The notes: a model not told the origin generated them from the letters alone. 9,380 nucleotides of DNA from CABRXV01 sp900754955 (GCA_902475005.1 CABRXV010000076.1:1-9380), one strand, 5' to 3'; positions 1 through 5,516 are shown, counted from the first letter of the stretch. Numbers and translations are program-made.

Positions 1-38
1 CTTTATAGAGTGCGTTTGCGAAAGCTCAGACGCAGCCT

Positions 39-54
39 GCCTCCCACGCGAGGC
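39..54 (-). terminator. Weak hairpin at the end of galU
   Basis: A 5-bp stem (GCCTC/GAGGC, 39-43 with 50-54) with a 6-nt loop begins in the galU stop codon on the minus strand. No run of T follows it, so it is at best a weak or Rho-assisted terminator. Nothing else can be recognised in the first 53 bases. Confidence 0.2.
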
Positions 55-869
55 TACTGCTGCTGGGCGCGCTCGTAGAGAATGTTGTTCGTCTCGAGCC
101 AGCTGTCGACCGTGCCCGTGTCGAAGCCATCGTTGGGATCGACGACGAGCGCGTACATCTCCTCTTCCTTGAGCACGGCGTCGAGCGCGTCGGTGAGCTG
201 GATCTCGCCGCCCACACCCGGCTCCACATCGGCCAGAAGCTCCATGACGCGCGGGCTCAGCAGGTAGCGGCCGAATACGGCGAGGTTGCTCGGCGCGTCC
301 TCGAGCGCCGGCTTCTCCACAAGCGAGCTCACCTTCCACACGTCGTCGGAGATGGCCTCGCCAGCGATGACGCCGAAGCGGCTCACCTCCTCGTCGGGCA
401 CAGGCATGACGGCGATGACGCTCGCGCCGCCGTGCGCATCGGAGACCTCCTGCATGGCGGGCAGCATGTTGTTGCCCGGCACGAGCACATCGCCGAGCAG
501 CACGTAGAAGGGCTCGTCGCCGGTTTTCTCCGCGGCGCAGCGCACCGCGTGGCCGAGACCGAGCGCCTCCTCCTGATACACGTAGCTCACGTTGAGGTTG
601 CCCACGTACTCCACGGCGTCGGCGTACTTGTCCTTGCCGCGCTCGCGCAGCAGCGCCACGAGCTCGGGATTGGGCGAGAAGTGCTCCTCGATCGCCTTCT
701 TCTCATGGCTGTTGATGATAACGACCTCGTCCGCCGCCGACGCGAGGCCCTCCTCGACCACGTACTGAATGGCGGGACGGTCGACGCCGAGCAGCATCTC
801 CTTCGGCTGCGCCTTGGTGGCCGGCAGGAAACGCGTGCCCAAACCTGCGGCGGGAATCAGTGCCTTCAT
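54..869 (-). CDS. galU: UTP--glucose-1-phosphate uridylyltransferase
   Basis: GalU makes UDP-glucose and pyrophosphate from UTP and glucose-1-phosphate in the cytoplasm. The product feeds cell-envelope polysaccharide, glycolipid and galactose metabolism. The 271-residue protein begins with the family signature: the nucleotide-binding loop AAGLGTRFLPATKAQPKEML lies at residues 7-26. It is followed by PAIQYVVEE (about 32-40), a glycine-rich LGLGHAV segment (about 103-109), LLGDV (about 124-128, whose Asp is the expected metal/nucleotide ligand position), and GGEIQLTDAL near residue 220. The length is slightly below the roughly 290 usual for bacterial GalU, and the C-terminal part (GFDTGTVDSWLETN) is typical. 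The ATG at 867-869 has an AGGAAG ribosome site at 881-886, 11 nt upstream. It stands alone on its strand here, divergent from the permease gene. The function is near certain; a close relative acting on another sugar-1-phosphate is the only real alternative. Confidence 0.93.
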   Translation of the reverse strand: MKALIPAAGLGTRFLPATKAQPKEMLLGVDRPAIQYVVEEGLASAADEVVIINSHEKKAIEEHFSPNPELVALLRERGKDKYADAVEYVGNLNVSYVYQEEALGLGHAVRCAAEKTGDEPFYVLLGDVLVPGNNMLPAMQEVSDAHGGASVIAVMPVPDEEVSRFGVIAGEAISDDVWKVSSLVEKPALEDAPSNLAVFGRYLLSPRVMELLADVEPGVGGEIQLTDALDAVLKEEEMYALVVDPNDGFDTGTVDSWLETNNILYERAQQQ

Positions 870-994
870 GAGCTGTGAACCTTCCTAACGGGAAATCGCC
901 TGCCCTTGCGAAACGAAACAGACCGCCGACGCAGCTGACGTGCGCGGGTTCCTCGCCGCAGCGCGCGAGACGAGATGCGCGTCTTCGGCCGTTT

Positions 995-1014
995 CGCGAA
1001 GGGCAACCTTCGTG
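995..1014. other. Hairpin with GCAA tetraloop upstream of galU
   Basis: The plus strand reads CGCGAAGG-GCAA-CCTTCGTG, an 8-bp stem with one G-T wobble closed by a GNRA-type tetraloop. On the minus strand (the galU mRNA sense) the loop is TTGC and the stem is still 8 positions long. If galU starts near 1013, the hairpin would be at the very 5' end of its leader. No T-run follows on either strand, so it is not an intrinsic terminator. Its role is unknown. Confidence 0.35.
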
Positions 1015-1020
1015 GCACGC

Positions 1021-1026
1021 ATTGTA
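1021..1026 (-). promoter_or_regulatory. Candidate galU -10 element
   Basis: On the minus strand this reads TACAAT, five of six matches to the sigma-70 -10 consensus. It would give a leader of about 145 nt before galU. The hexamer 17 bp upstream (GCCTGC) does not resemble a -35, so support rests on the -10 alone. Confidence 0.3.
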
Positions 1027-1140
1027 GCGCAGCGGGCTTGACCGCAGGCGCGCTCTCCCCCTCCGTCCCGCGAAACAGCAGGGGAACTCCGCATGCGGCT
1101 GCGCTGGCGGAGACGTGCGGTACCGTACAGTTCTGCTTGA

Positions 1141-1153
1141 GATGTTCAACATC
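1141..1153. promoter_or_regulatory. 13-bp palindrome, candidate operator
   Basis: GATGTT-C-AACATC is a perfect 6+6 inverted repeat around a single base. It sits about 100 bp upstream of the permease start and about 270 bp from galU. Perfect short-spaced palindromes of this kind are typical binding sites for dimeric repressors. No regulator gene adjoins it, so the factor is unknown, and chance occurrence cannot be excluded. Confidence 0.35.
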
Positions 1154-1251
1154 GCCCATCCCACTGTGCGAATCTACGGCATAAGCTGGCGCATCCCGGC
1201 AAGCCAGTGCGAAGAGGAATCCGCACGTCTCGAGAGAATGAGGAGGGCTCC

Positions 1252-2211
1252 ATGATCTTCGCGGCAACGCTGCATCAGATGATCGTCTTCTTCGTCATGC
1301 TCGTCATCGGAGCCGTGGCGGCGCGATCGGGCGTGGCGGGACGCGACGCGATGGGTCCGCTGTCGCGATTCGTCACGTCAATCCTGCTCCCCGCGCAGCT
1401 GTTCTACTGCACGTACACAGGGGCAACACGGCAGGCCATCTTCGACAACCTCGTCATGATCGCCCTTGCCGCGGCGTTCTACGCCGTCGTGACCGTCGTG
1501 ACGTTTCTGCTCGGACGCGCACTCAGACTCAGCGGCGACCGCAGGCGCGCCTTTCAGCTGTGCTTCATCTTCGGGAACACGGGGTTCGTGGGGATGCCCT
1601 TGATCTCGGCGGTCTTCCCCGAATCTGGGCTGCTGTACATGTCGCTTTTCACCCTGGTCGATCAGCTGTTGTTCTGGACTATGGGCGTGTACCTGTCCAC
1701 CGCACGCGAGGCGGGCGGCGGCGATGAGCCCGGGCACGATCCCGCTCCTCACCGGATATCGTGGCGCACGTTCATCTCTCCGAACACCGTATCGATGCTG
1801 CTCGTGTTCGCGGTGATTCTGACCGATCTTGAGCTCCCAACGCTCGCGACGGACGTCCTGGGGTCCATTTCCAACGCCGCACCCGCCATGTGCATGATCT
1901 ACCTCGGCATCATGCTGTACTATTCCGATTTCCTTTCGGCGTTCAAGACGCCCGATCTGTACGCGGGCATTGCCGTGAAGATGATCGTTTTGCCCGTTGT
2001 TGCCGGCAGGCTGCTTCTGATGATCAACGCCGTTCCAATCGAGCTGCTCGAATGCTTTGTCGTGATCATGGCGCTGCCGACCATGACGCTCGTGCCCATC
2101 ATCGCACGGAGGAACGGGCACGAAGGCGACTACGTAGCGGGCACCACCGTTGCAACGCTGGTTGCGAGCGTCGCGACGATACCGCTCGTCGTGTGGCTGA
2201 CATTCGGGTGA
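1252..2211 (+). CDS. AEC-family (auxin efflux carrier-type) permease
   Basis: This is a predicted inner-membrane secondary transporter of the AEC family, whose bacterial members move small organic anions such as malonate or related acids; the substrate here cannot be read from sequence. With the chosen start the protein has 319 residues, the usual family length, and is hydrophobic throughout with about ten membrane segments in two halves split by a polar loop near residues 148-172. Family hallmarks are the N-terminal LVIGAVAARSGV pattern, LLPAQLFY around residue 46, the GNTGFVGMPL motif at about 108-117 in the first half, and MALPTMTLVPIIA near 273-285 followed by TTVATLVASVATIPL. The ATG at 1252 has AGGAGG at 1241-1246, 5 nt upstream; a GTG at 1207 would add 15 charged residues without a ribosome site and is less likely. 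It is transcribed divergently from galU and appears to be a single-gene unit. Confidence 0.85.
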   Translation: MIFAATLHQMIVFFVMLVIGAVAARSGVAGRDAMGPLSRFVTSILLPAQLFYCTYTGATRQAIFDNLVMIALAAAFYAVVTVVTFLLGRALRLSGDRRRAFQLCFIFGNTGFVGMPLISAVFPESGLLYMSLFTLVDQLLFWTMGVYLSTAREAGGGDEPGHDPAPHRISWRTFISPNTVSMLLVFAVILTDLELPTLATDVLGSISNAAPAMCMIYLGIMLYYSDFLSAFKTPDLYAGIAVKMIVLPVVAGRLLLMINAVPIELLECFVVIMALPTMTLVPIIARRNGHEGDYVAGTTVATLVASVATIPLVVWLTFG

Positions 2212-2291
2212 AGACGAAGCAATGGTTTCGCACGAAGATGCCTAGCGCGGCGGCGTGAGGCAAAGCGAGAATGTTCATCCGAAACTTTCAT

Positions 2292-2320
2292 TTGACAAAC
2301 GGTGCCGATACGTGCAAAAT
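2292..2320 (+). promoter_or_regulatory. Promoter of the tRNA-Ala gene
   Basis: A perfect -35 TTGACA at 2292-2297 is followed by a 17-bp spacer and CAAAAT at 2315-2320 (4 of 6 to the -10 consensus). Transcription would start near 2327, about 20 nt before the mature tRNA. The surrounding 2212-2347 gap shows no gene and no clear terminator for the permease. Confidence 0.7.
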
Positions 2321-2347
2321 ACTGCTCTGCGCTTAACGCGCACCCAT

Positions 2348-2423
2348 GGGGATGTAGCTCAGCTGGGAGAGCATCACGTTCGCAACGTGGGGGCCGAGGG
2401 TTCGAATCCCTTCATCTCCACCA
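2348..2423 (+). tRNA. tRNA-Ala (anticodon CGC)
   Basis: This 76-nt tRNA folds as a full cloverleaf. The acceptor GGGGATG (2348-2354) pairs with CATCTCC (2413-2419), including the G3-U70 wobble that is the alanine identity element. The D-stem is GCTC/GAGC. The anticodon stem TCACG/CGTGG encloses the loop TTCGCAA with anticodon CGC at 2381-2383, reading the codon GCG. The T-loop is TTCGAAT (2401-2407). The discriminator A and CCA are encoded (2420-2423). GCG would be a frequent codon in a genome of this GC content. The gene has its own promoter and terminator and appears to be monocistronic. Confidence 0.96.
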
Positions 2424-2432
2424 TGGAAATCG

Positions 2433-2460
2433 AAGAGCCTCGCGACAGCGGGGCTCTTTT
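2433..2460 (+). terminator. Intrinsic terminator of tRNA-Ala
   Basis: A 10-bp stem, AAGAGCCTCG (2433-2442) with CGGGGCTCTT (2449-2458) and one T-G wobble, has a CGACAG loop and runs into TTTT (2457-2460). It lies 9 nt after the tRNA CCA end and is a strong Rho-independent terminator. Confidence 0.88.
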
Positions 2461-2471
2461 CGTATCCGGGG

Positions 2472-2491
2472 GCCGCGCGGGGATTCGAACC
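2472..2491 (-). other. Isolated tRNA T-arm-like sequence
   Basis: On the minus strand GGTTCGAATCCCC (complement of 2479-2491) is an exact T-arm core, followed by GCGCGGC. Its 12-bp GGTTCGAATCCC is identical to the T-arm of the tRNA-Ala 80 bp away, but inverted. A CGAGG/CCTCG stem with a 7-nt loop precedes it where an anticodon arm would be, but that loop lacks U33, the variable loop is missing, and no acceptor partner or CCA is found. It is therefore not a functional tRNA. It may be a decayed tRNA remnant, the scar of an integration event, or a coincidence. Confidence 0.3.
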
Positions 2492-2499
2492 GCGAGGTC

Positions 2500-2529
2500 A
2501 GACGCCTCGCTCTCACTCGCGAAGCGTCT
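2500..2529. terminator. 11-bp hairpin at the end of the sirtuin operon
   Basis: AGACGCCTCGC (2500-2510) pairs along its full length with GCGAAGCGTCT (2519-2529) around an 8-nt loop, with one wobble. On the minus strand it begins within the stop codon of the third sirtuin gene and so lies where an operon terminator is expected. No T-run follows on the minus strand, so it may act as an mRNA 3'-end stabiliser or a Rho-assisted stop rather than a classical intrinsic terminator. Confidence 0.45.
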
Positions 2530-3505
2530 ACCTGCCCATGCGATTCCGCACGTCTTTCAACACTTGGGCAATATCGCCGACGATGACCGACCCCTTGTCG
2601 ACGAGCTGTTTGGGCAGAAAGTCGTGCTTGTCGTTCACGGCCAGGTAGAACGCATCGGGCATGCTCGCCGTCAGGTTCCAGAACGGCTCTTGGATAAACA
2701 TGGGCGTCAGACGGCCTACGCCCAGCTCGATGAATAGCATCTTCTTCTCGCTGTTGTCCAAGATATAGCGCGACGCTTTCTCGTATTCCGCCTGATAGCG
2801 CTCACCTTCGAGGAAATTCCCGTAACCGCGTACCCACGGAAACGCCTCGGCACCGCAGTGCGGGCAGCGGGGAATGAGTTCCGCCGGGATGGCAGTACCC
2901 TCGCCCATGGCTGCCATCATCTGCTTGACGGGCTCAATCGCATCCCAGATGTCGTCGGTGCAGCAGCGCGAACACTGGAAGAAGCGGTGGTCGCCCTGGA
3001 TCTCGGCCACCACGTCTTCGGAATAGAGCTTCACGAACTGCGTGTCCTGGTTGGTGGTGATGACGAAGAAGTCCTCGTCTCGCAAGATGGCATCGAGATC
3101 GCGGTAGGGCTCGCGGATGGGTGCCGTCAACGTGGTGTTGAGGAACGTAGCGAGAAACGCCCATTTCTCCTCGGGGCTCTCCCATCGGCGAAAAGAACCG
3201 TCGAAGGCCCCTTTGATGCCGTACTTGTCCGCAAACTTGCCGAAGTGCTCGCGGAACGAGGGCGTGTCGCCGTAGTAGAAGTCGCCACCGCCTGCCGCCG
3301 ACAGCCCCGATGCGCCGCCCACCACGATGCAGTCGGCCTCCTGCACTTTGGCAGCAAACAGACTAATCTGCTCGTCATAAGAAAGCGGTGAAGGGCCTGC
3401 CAACTCATACGGCGTGCCACCCTGCGCGTAAGCACGATAGTAATGTTCGTAGTTCATCTGAGTTTGGATGACCAGGTTCTCATAAAAAGACAGGTTTCGC
3501 TTCAT
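2528..3505 (-). CDS. SirTM-like sirtuin, third gene of trio (sirA)
   Basis: This is a Sir2-fold NAD-binding protein of 325 residues, most like the microbial class M sirtuins, which act as protein ADP-ribosyltransferases rather than deacetylases. An N-terminal extension of about 55 residues, rich in Tyr, precedes VVGGASGLSAAGGGDFYY (61-78), the form of the sirtuin Gly-rich NAD loop seen in this branch. TTNQD at 150-154 stands for the classical NID motif. In IQGDHRFFQC (169-178) Gln170 occupies the catalytic His position. The zinc ligands are C178 with C181 or C182, and C214/C217 in RCPHC. FPWVRGYGNFLEG (222-234), LFIELGVG and VGDIA near the C-terminus complete the fold. I chose the ATG at 3503-3505, with AAAGGA 6 nt upstream (3512-3517); an ATG at 3542-3544 adds 13 residues without a good site. 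It is 43 bp downstream of sirB and last in the operon. The catalytic activity (ADP-ribosylation versus deacylation) is inferred. Confidence 0.85.
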   Translation of the reverse strand: MKRNLSFYENLVIQTQMNYEHYYRAYAQGGTPYELAGPSPLSYDEQISLFAAKVQEADCIVVGGASGLSAAGGGDFYYGDTPSFREHFGKFADKYGIKGAFDGSFRRWESPEEKWAFLATFLNTTLTAPIREPYRDLDAILRDEDFFVITTNQDTQFVKLYSEDVVAEIQGDHRFFQCSRCCTDDIWDAIEPVKQMMAAMGEGTAIPAELIPRCPHCGAEAFPWVRGYGNFLEGERYQAEYEKASRYILDNSEKKMLFIELGVGRLTPMFIQEPFWNLTASMPDAFYLAVNDKHDFLPKQLVDKGSVIVGDIAQVLKDVRNRMGR

Positions 3506-3548
3506 GGAGCGTCCTTTCTGCATCTTGTTGATATGTGTCGTCATGCTC

Positions 3549-4472
3549 TTAGCTGTTCAGAAGTTCGACCAGCCGGTCGAACACACGGGCGATATCGCCT
3601 TGCACAGTAAGGGATTTGCCTTCGAGTTGGCGCGGTTCGGAAGACTTCCCCACATTCACACGCAAGTAGAAGGCGTTGCTGTTGCGACGCGTCATGTCCC
3701 AGAACGGCAGCTCGATGATGCTCGGCGTCATGCCTCCGACGCCGAGCTCCAGGAACACCACATGAGCACACTCCTCGAGGGCGACGGAGACGAACCGTTC
3801 ATAGCGGGACTTCGCTGCGCGCCACGCACTTCCCTCCAGAAACGTTTCGTCACGCACCCACGGCATCATGAGCCAGCCACATTCGGGGCAACGGGGCAGC
3901 AGGTCGGGACTCGCCGCAACGCGCGTTCCCCCAAGTTGGGAGACGATGCGCCCGACGGCATCGCCCGAGGGCACGATGCGATCGCAGCACGGCTGGCTGC
4001 ACTGCAGGTACCCGAAATCGCCTTGGAAGAGCCACACCCTGTCCTCGGGAAAGGCGCGGCGCACCTGGCCGTCGATGTTCGTGGTGAGCACGAAATGGGA
4101 TTTGTTCTGCAACATCTGCGCCAACTGACGATAGGGCGCACCGACGAGCGACTCCTCCATGAAGGCGATGTATTCAGCGAGAAAAGCCCATCGCTCCTCG
4201 TTGGACGCATACAGGTGGTAGTAACCGTCCATGAGCGTGGAGAAGCCGAACGCGCGCTCGAATCGGGCGAAGCGATCGTCAAAAGCAGGGATGCGGTGGT
4301 AATGATCGTAACCGCAGGCGCTCGACATGCCCGATCCAATGCCTACGACCACCGCGTCGGCACGGCGAAGATGATCCGCAGCACGTTCGATGGCGTCGAC
4401 ACACGCCGTCTCGTCGACATGCTCCGATGCGCCACTGCCAAGATGCTGTGCATACAGATTCATGAACCCCAT
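3549..4472 (-). CDS. SirTM-like sirtuin, second gene of trio (sirB)
   Basis: This 307-residue Sir2-family protein has the best-preserved active site of the three. The NAD loop VVVGIGSGMSSACGYDHYH is at 41-59, TTNIDGQ at 130-136 keeps the sirtuin Asn-Ile-Asp, and FQGDFGYLQC at 149-158 has Gln150 where deacetylases have the catalytic His. The zinc site is C158 with C162 or C163, plus C195/C198 (RCPEC). MPWVRDETFLEG (203-214), LELGVG (241-246) and QGDIA (291-295) match sirA. Gln in place of His is the known hallmark of class M sirtuins, which ADP-ribosylate lipoylated GcvH-L in Firmicutes; that substrate is not encoded here, so the target is unknown. The ATG at 4470-4472 overlaps the sirC stop as TGATG, and GAGAAGG lies 10 nt upstream (4483-4489). 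A GTG at 4473-4475 is possible; a GTG at 4481 is too close to the ribosome site. Confidence 0.86.
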   Translation of the reverse strand: MGFMNLYAQHLGSGASEHVDETACVDAIERAADHLRRADAVVVGIGSGMSSACGYDHYHRIPAFDDRFARFERAFGFSTLMDGYYHLYASNEERWAFLAEYIAFMEESLVGAPYRQLAQMLQNKSHFVLTTNIDGQVRRAFPEDRVWLFQGDFGYLQCSQPCCDRIVPSGDAVGRIVSQLGGTRVAASPDLLPRCPECGWLMMPWVRDETFLEGSAWRAAKSRYERFVSVALEECAHVVFLELGVGGMTPSIIELPFWDMTRRNSNAFYLRVNVGKSSEPRQLEGKSLTVQGDIARVFDRLVELLNS

Positions 4473-5365
4473 CACGAACACGCCTTCTCAAAATGTGCTG
4501 CAAGATCGCTCAGCCCGACAGCAAGATCGCCTCTCACAGAAACCGCACGATCACCCAGGTCGCACGGCAGCAGCGCTTCGTCGCGATTGAGTACGATGTA
4601 ACTCGCCTGCGGTTCGCTTTCTGCAAAACGCATGAGAGGCGCTTTGATCGCGCGGTTCGCCTGGCCGACGCCCAGCTCCAGCACGGTAATGCGATCGCCG
4701 CTATGTGCGGAAAGAAAGCTTCGAAATCGCTCTTGCTGGCTGCGGAAACGCGCCGTGTCTGCAAGGCGACCCGTGTCATCCACGGCGACATCGAGTGCGG
4801 CATCGCATCGCGGACAGCGCGGAACGAGCTCGGAAGGAATGGCGAGCGAAACGCCAGCTGATGCACCAGACGCGCTCCAGGTACGGATCCTCCTCACAAA
4901 GGGCAGCGCCTCGAAGTCTTCGTCGGCGCAGTCGCGAGTGCATCTCAAGCGCGCGAAACTCCCTTCGGTCTCAAAAAGCGCTGCGGAGTCGAAGCCGGCG
5001 CGCTCGAAGCGACCATTGCAGTTGCACGTTACGACGAAACGCGGCTTTCCAGCGGTCAGACGATCGAGCGTTTCCATTGCAAGGGACGGTGCATATTCGC
5101 TGTAGCCATACGAGATGAGGCGCGCAAGAAACGACCAGCGCAGCTCTTCGCTCGGCCAGCGCGCCATAATGCCCTGCAACATACTGCGAAGGCCGTACGC
5201 GTTGCTAAAGTCTCCGAACAGGCGAACGAACGTCTCGTCGCAAGCGAACTGGTTGTAGCCGTCGGCGATATCGAACCCGTTGCTCGCGGCAATCAACACC
5301 GCATCAGCACCGCGCAGAAGATCAGCGGCGCGCGCAACGGCGGAGCTGGCTTCTTCGTATCGCAT
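4472..5365 (-). CDS. Degenerate SirTM-like protein, first gene of trio (sirC)
   Basis: This 297-residue protein aligns along its whole length with sirA and sirB, but nearly every catalytic landmark is altered. The NAD loop reads LIAASNGFDIADGYNQF (24-40) instead of VGxGSGMSxxxGY. The TTNID motif has become TCNCN (113-117), losing the Asp. The catalytic His/Gln position is Glu134 in TEGSFARLRC (133-142). The PWVR segment is absent. The zinc cysteines are kept (C142/C146, C184/C187), as are LELGVG (229-234) and RGDLA (278-282), so the fold is probably intact. I infer a pseudo-enzyme, perhaps a partner subunit of sirB/sirA or a ligand sensor; weak or altered activity is possible. The ATG at 5363-5365 has AAGGAG 8 nt upstream (5374-5379). 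An upstream ATG at 5389 has no ribosome site and would put that site inside the gene. It is promoter-proximal and its stop overlaps sirB. Confidence 0.8.
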   Translation of the reverse strand: MRYEEASSAVARAADLLRGADAVLIAASNGFDIADGYNQFACDETFVRLFGDFSNAYGLRSMLQGIMARWPSEELRWSFLARLISYGYSEYAPSLAMETLDRLTAGKPRFVVTCNCNGRFERAGFDSAALFETEGSFARLRCTRDCADEDFEALPFVRRIRTWSASGASAGVSLAIPSELVPRCPRCDAALDVAVDDTGRLADTARFRSQQERFRSFLSAHSGDRITVLELGVGQANRAIKAPLMRFAESEPQASYIVLNRDEALLPCDLGDRAVSVRGDLAVGLSDLAAHFEKACS

Positions 5366-5393
5366 GATTGTCACTCCTTGTGGTTGCATTGTT

Positions 5394-5420
5394 TTGCTGT
5401 TGCTTTAATTTAAACAGCAA
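5394..5420. promoter_or_regulatory. Candidate Rrf2 operator 1 (sir side)
   Basis: TTGCTGTT-N11-AACAGCAA is a perfect 8+8-bp inverted repeat. It abuts the proposed sir -10 (5419-5424) and covers the expected transcription start near 5412, the position of a repressor site. It shares GCTGTT-N11-AACAGC with operator 2. Confidence 0.65.
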
Positions 5421-5447
5421 CATAGCACGGTCACATTGTAAGCACAA
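5419..5447 (-). promoter_or_regulatory. Likely promoter of the sirCBA operon
   Basis: On the minus strand TTGTGC (complement of 5442-5447) is followed by a 17-bp spacer and TATGTT (complement of 5419-5424), with TG one base upstream forming an extended -10. Transcription would start near 5412, leaving a leader of about 47 nt before sirC. A competing TACAAT (complement of 5435-5440) has no matching -35. Confidence 0.5.
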
Positions 5448-5448
5448 G

Positions 5449-5471
5449 GCTGTTATACTTATTTCAACAGC
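5449..5471. promoter_or_regulatory. Candidate Rrf2 operator 2 (rrf2 side)
   Basis: GCTGTT-N11-AACAGC is a perfect 6+6-bp inverted repeat with exactly the same spacing and core as operator 1. The two centres are 53 bp apart, about five helical turns. It encloses the rrf2 extended -10 (5451-5459), which suggests autorepression. Confidence 0.62.
5451..5459 (+). promoter_or_regulatory. Extended -10 promoter of the rrf2 gene
   Basis: TGTTATACT is an extended -10: TG, one base, then TATACT (5 of 6). The hexamer 17 bp upstream (TCACAT, 5431-5436) is a poor -35, as is common with extended -10 promoters. Start of transcription would be near 5466, about 50 nt before the gene. Confidence 0.55.
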
Positions 5472-5516
5472 AAATCAGTCACACGAACCCACGCATCCTA
5501 GAGAAGAAGGTTTGGC

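Larger units (their letters stand above)
870..1251. other. Gene-free divergent intergenic region
   Basis: These 382 bases separate galU (minus) from the permease gene (plus). I see no convincing coding frame: open frames exist on both strands, but none has family resemblance or a good ribosome site. The stretch contains the galU ribosome site, a candidate galU -10 at 1021-1026, a GCAA-loop hairpin at 995-1014, a KpnI-like 8-bp palindrome CGGTACCG at 1118-1125, a 13-bp palindrome at 1141-1153, and the permease ribosome site at 1241-1246. I could not place a convincing -35/-10 pair for the permease. Confidence 0.6.

Noticed and set aside
432..878. Long plus-strand open frames opposite galU and opposite the sirtuin and helicase genes
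   Set aside because: They are antisense to clearly recognisable proteins, show no family resemblance and are expected in high-GC DNA.
1038..1043. TTGACC as a plus-strand -35 for the permease gene
   Set aside because: No -10-like hexamer lies 15-19 bp downstream; the region there is a C-rich run.
1207..1251. GTG at 1207 as start of the permease gene
   Set aside because: It would add 15 charged residues before a normal AEC N-terminus, and the strong AGGAGG at 1241-1246 points to the ATG at 1252.
2399..2491. attL/attR pair formed by the repeated GGTTCGAATCCC
   Set aside because: The two copies are inverted relative to each other, whereas integration leaves direct repeats. The shared bases are also the near-universal T-arm motif.
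2472..2540. A complete second tRNA gene on the minus strand
   Set aside because: The T-arm core is good, but there is no U33, no variable loop, no matching acceptor stem and no CCA.
3506..3544. ATG at 3542-3544 as start of sirA
   Set aside because: It follows the sirB stop closely but lacks a good ribosome site. AAAGGA lies 6 nt before the ATG at 3503-3505. The earlier start cannot be fully excluded.
2528..5365. SIR2-type anti-phage defence (ThsA, DSR or similar)
   Set aside because: The proteins are short, stand-alone SirTM-like sirtuins with no fused sensor, SLOG, TIR or nuclease domain. The replaced His also argues against the NADase forms known to me.
5366..5389. ATG at 5387-5389 as start of sirC
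   Set aside because: No ribosome site precedes it, and the excellent AAGGAG at 5374-5379 lies inside the extension and serves the ATG at 5363-5365.
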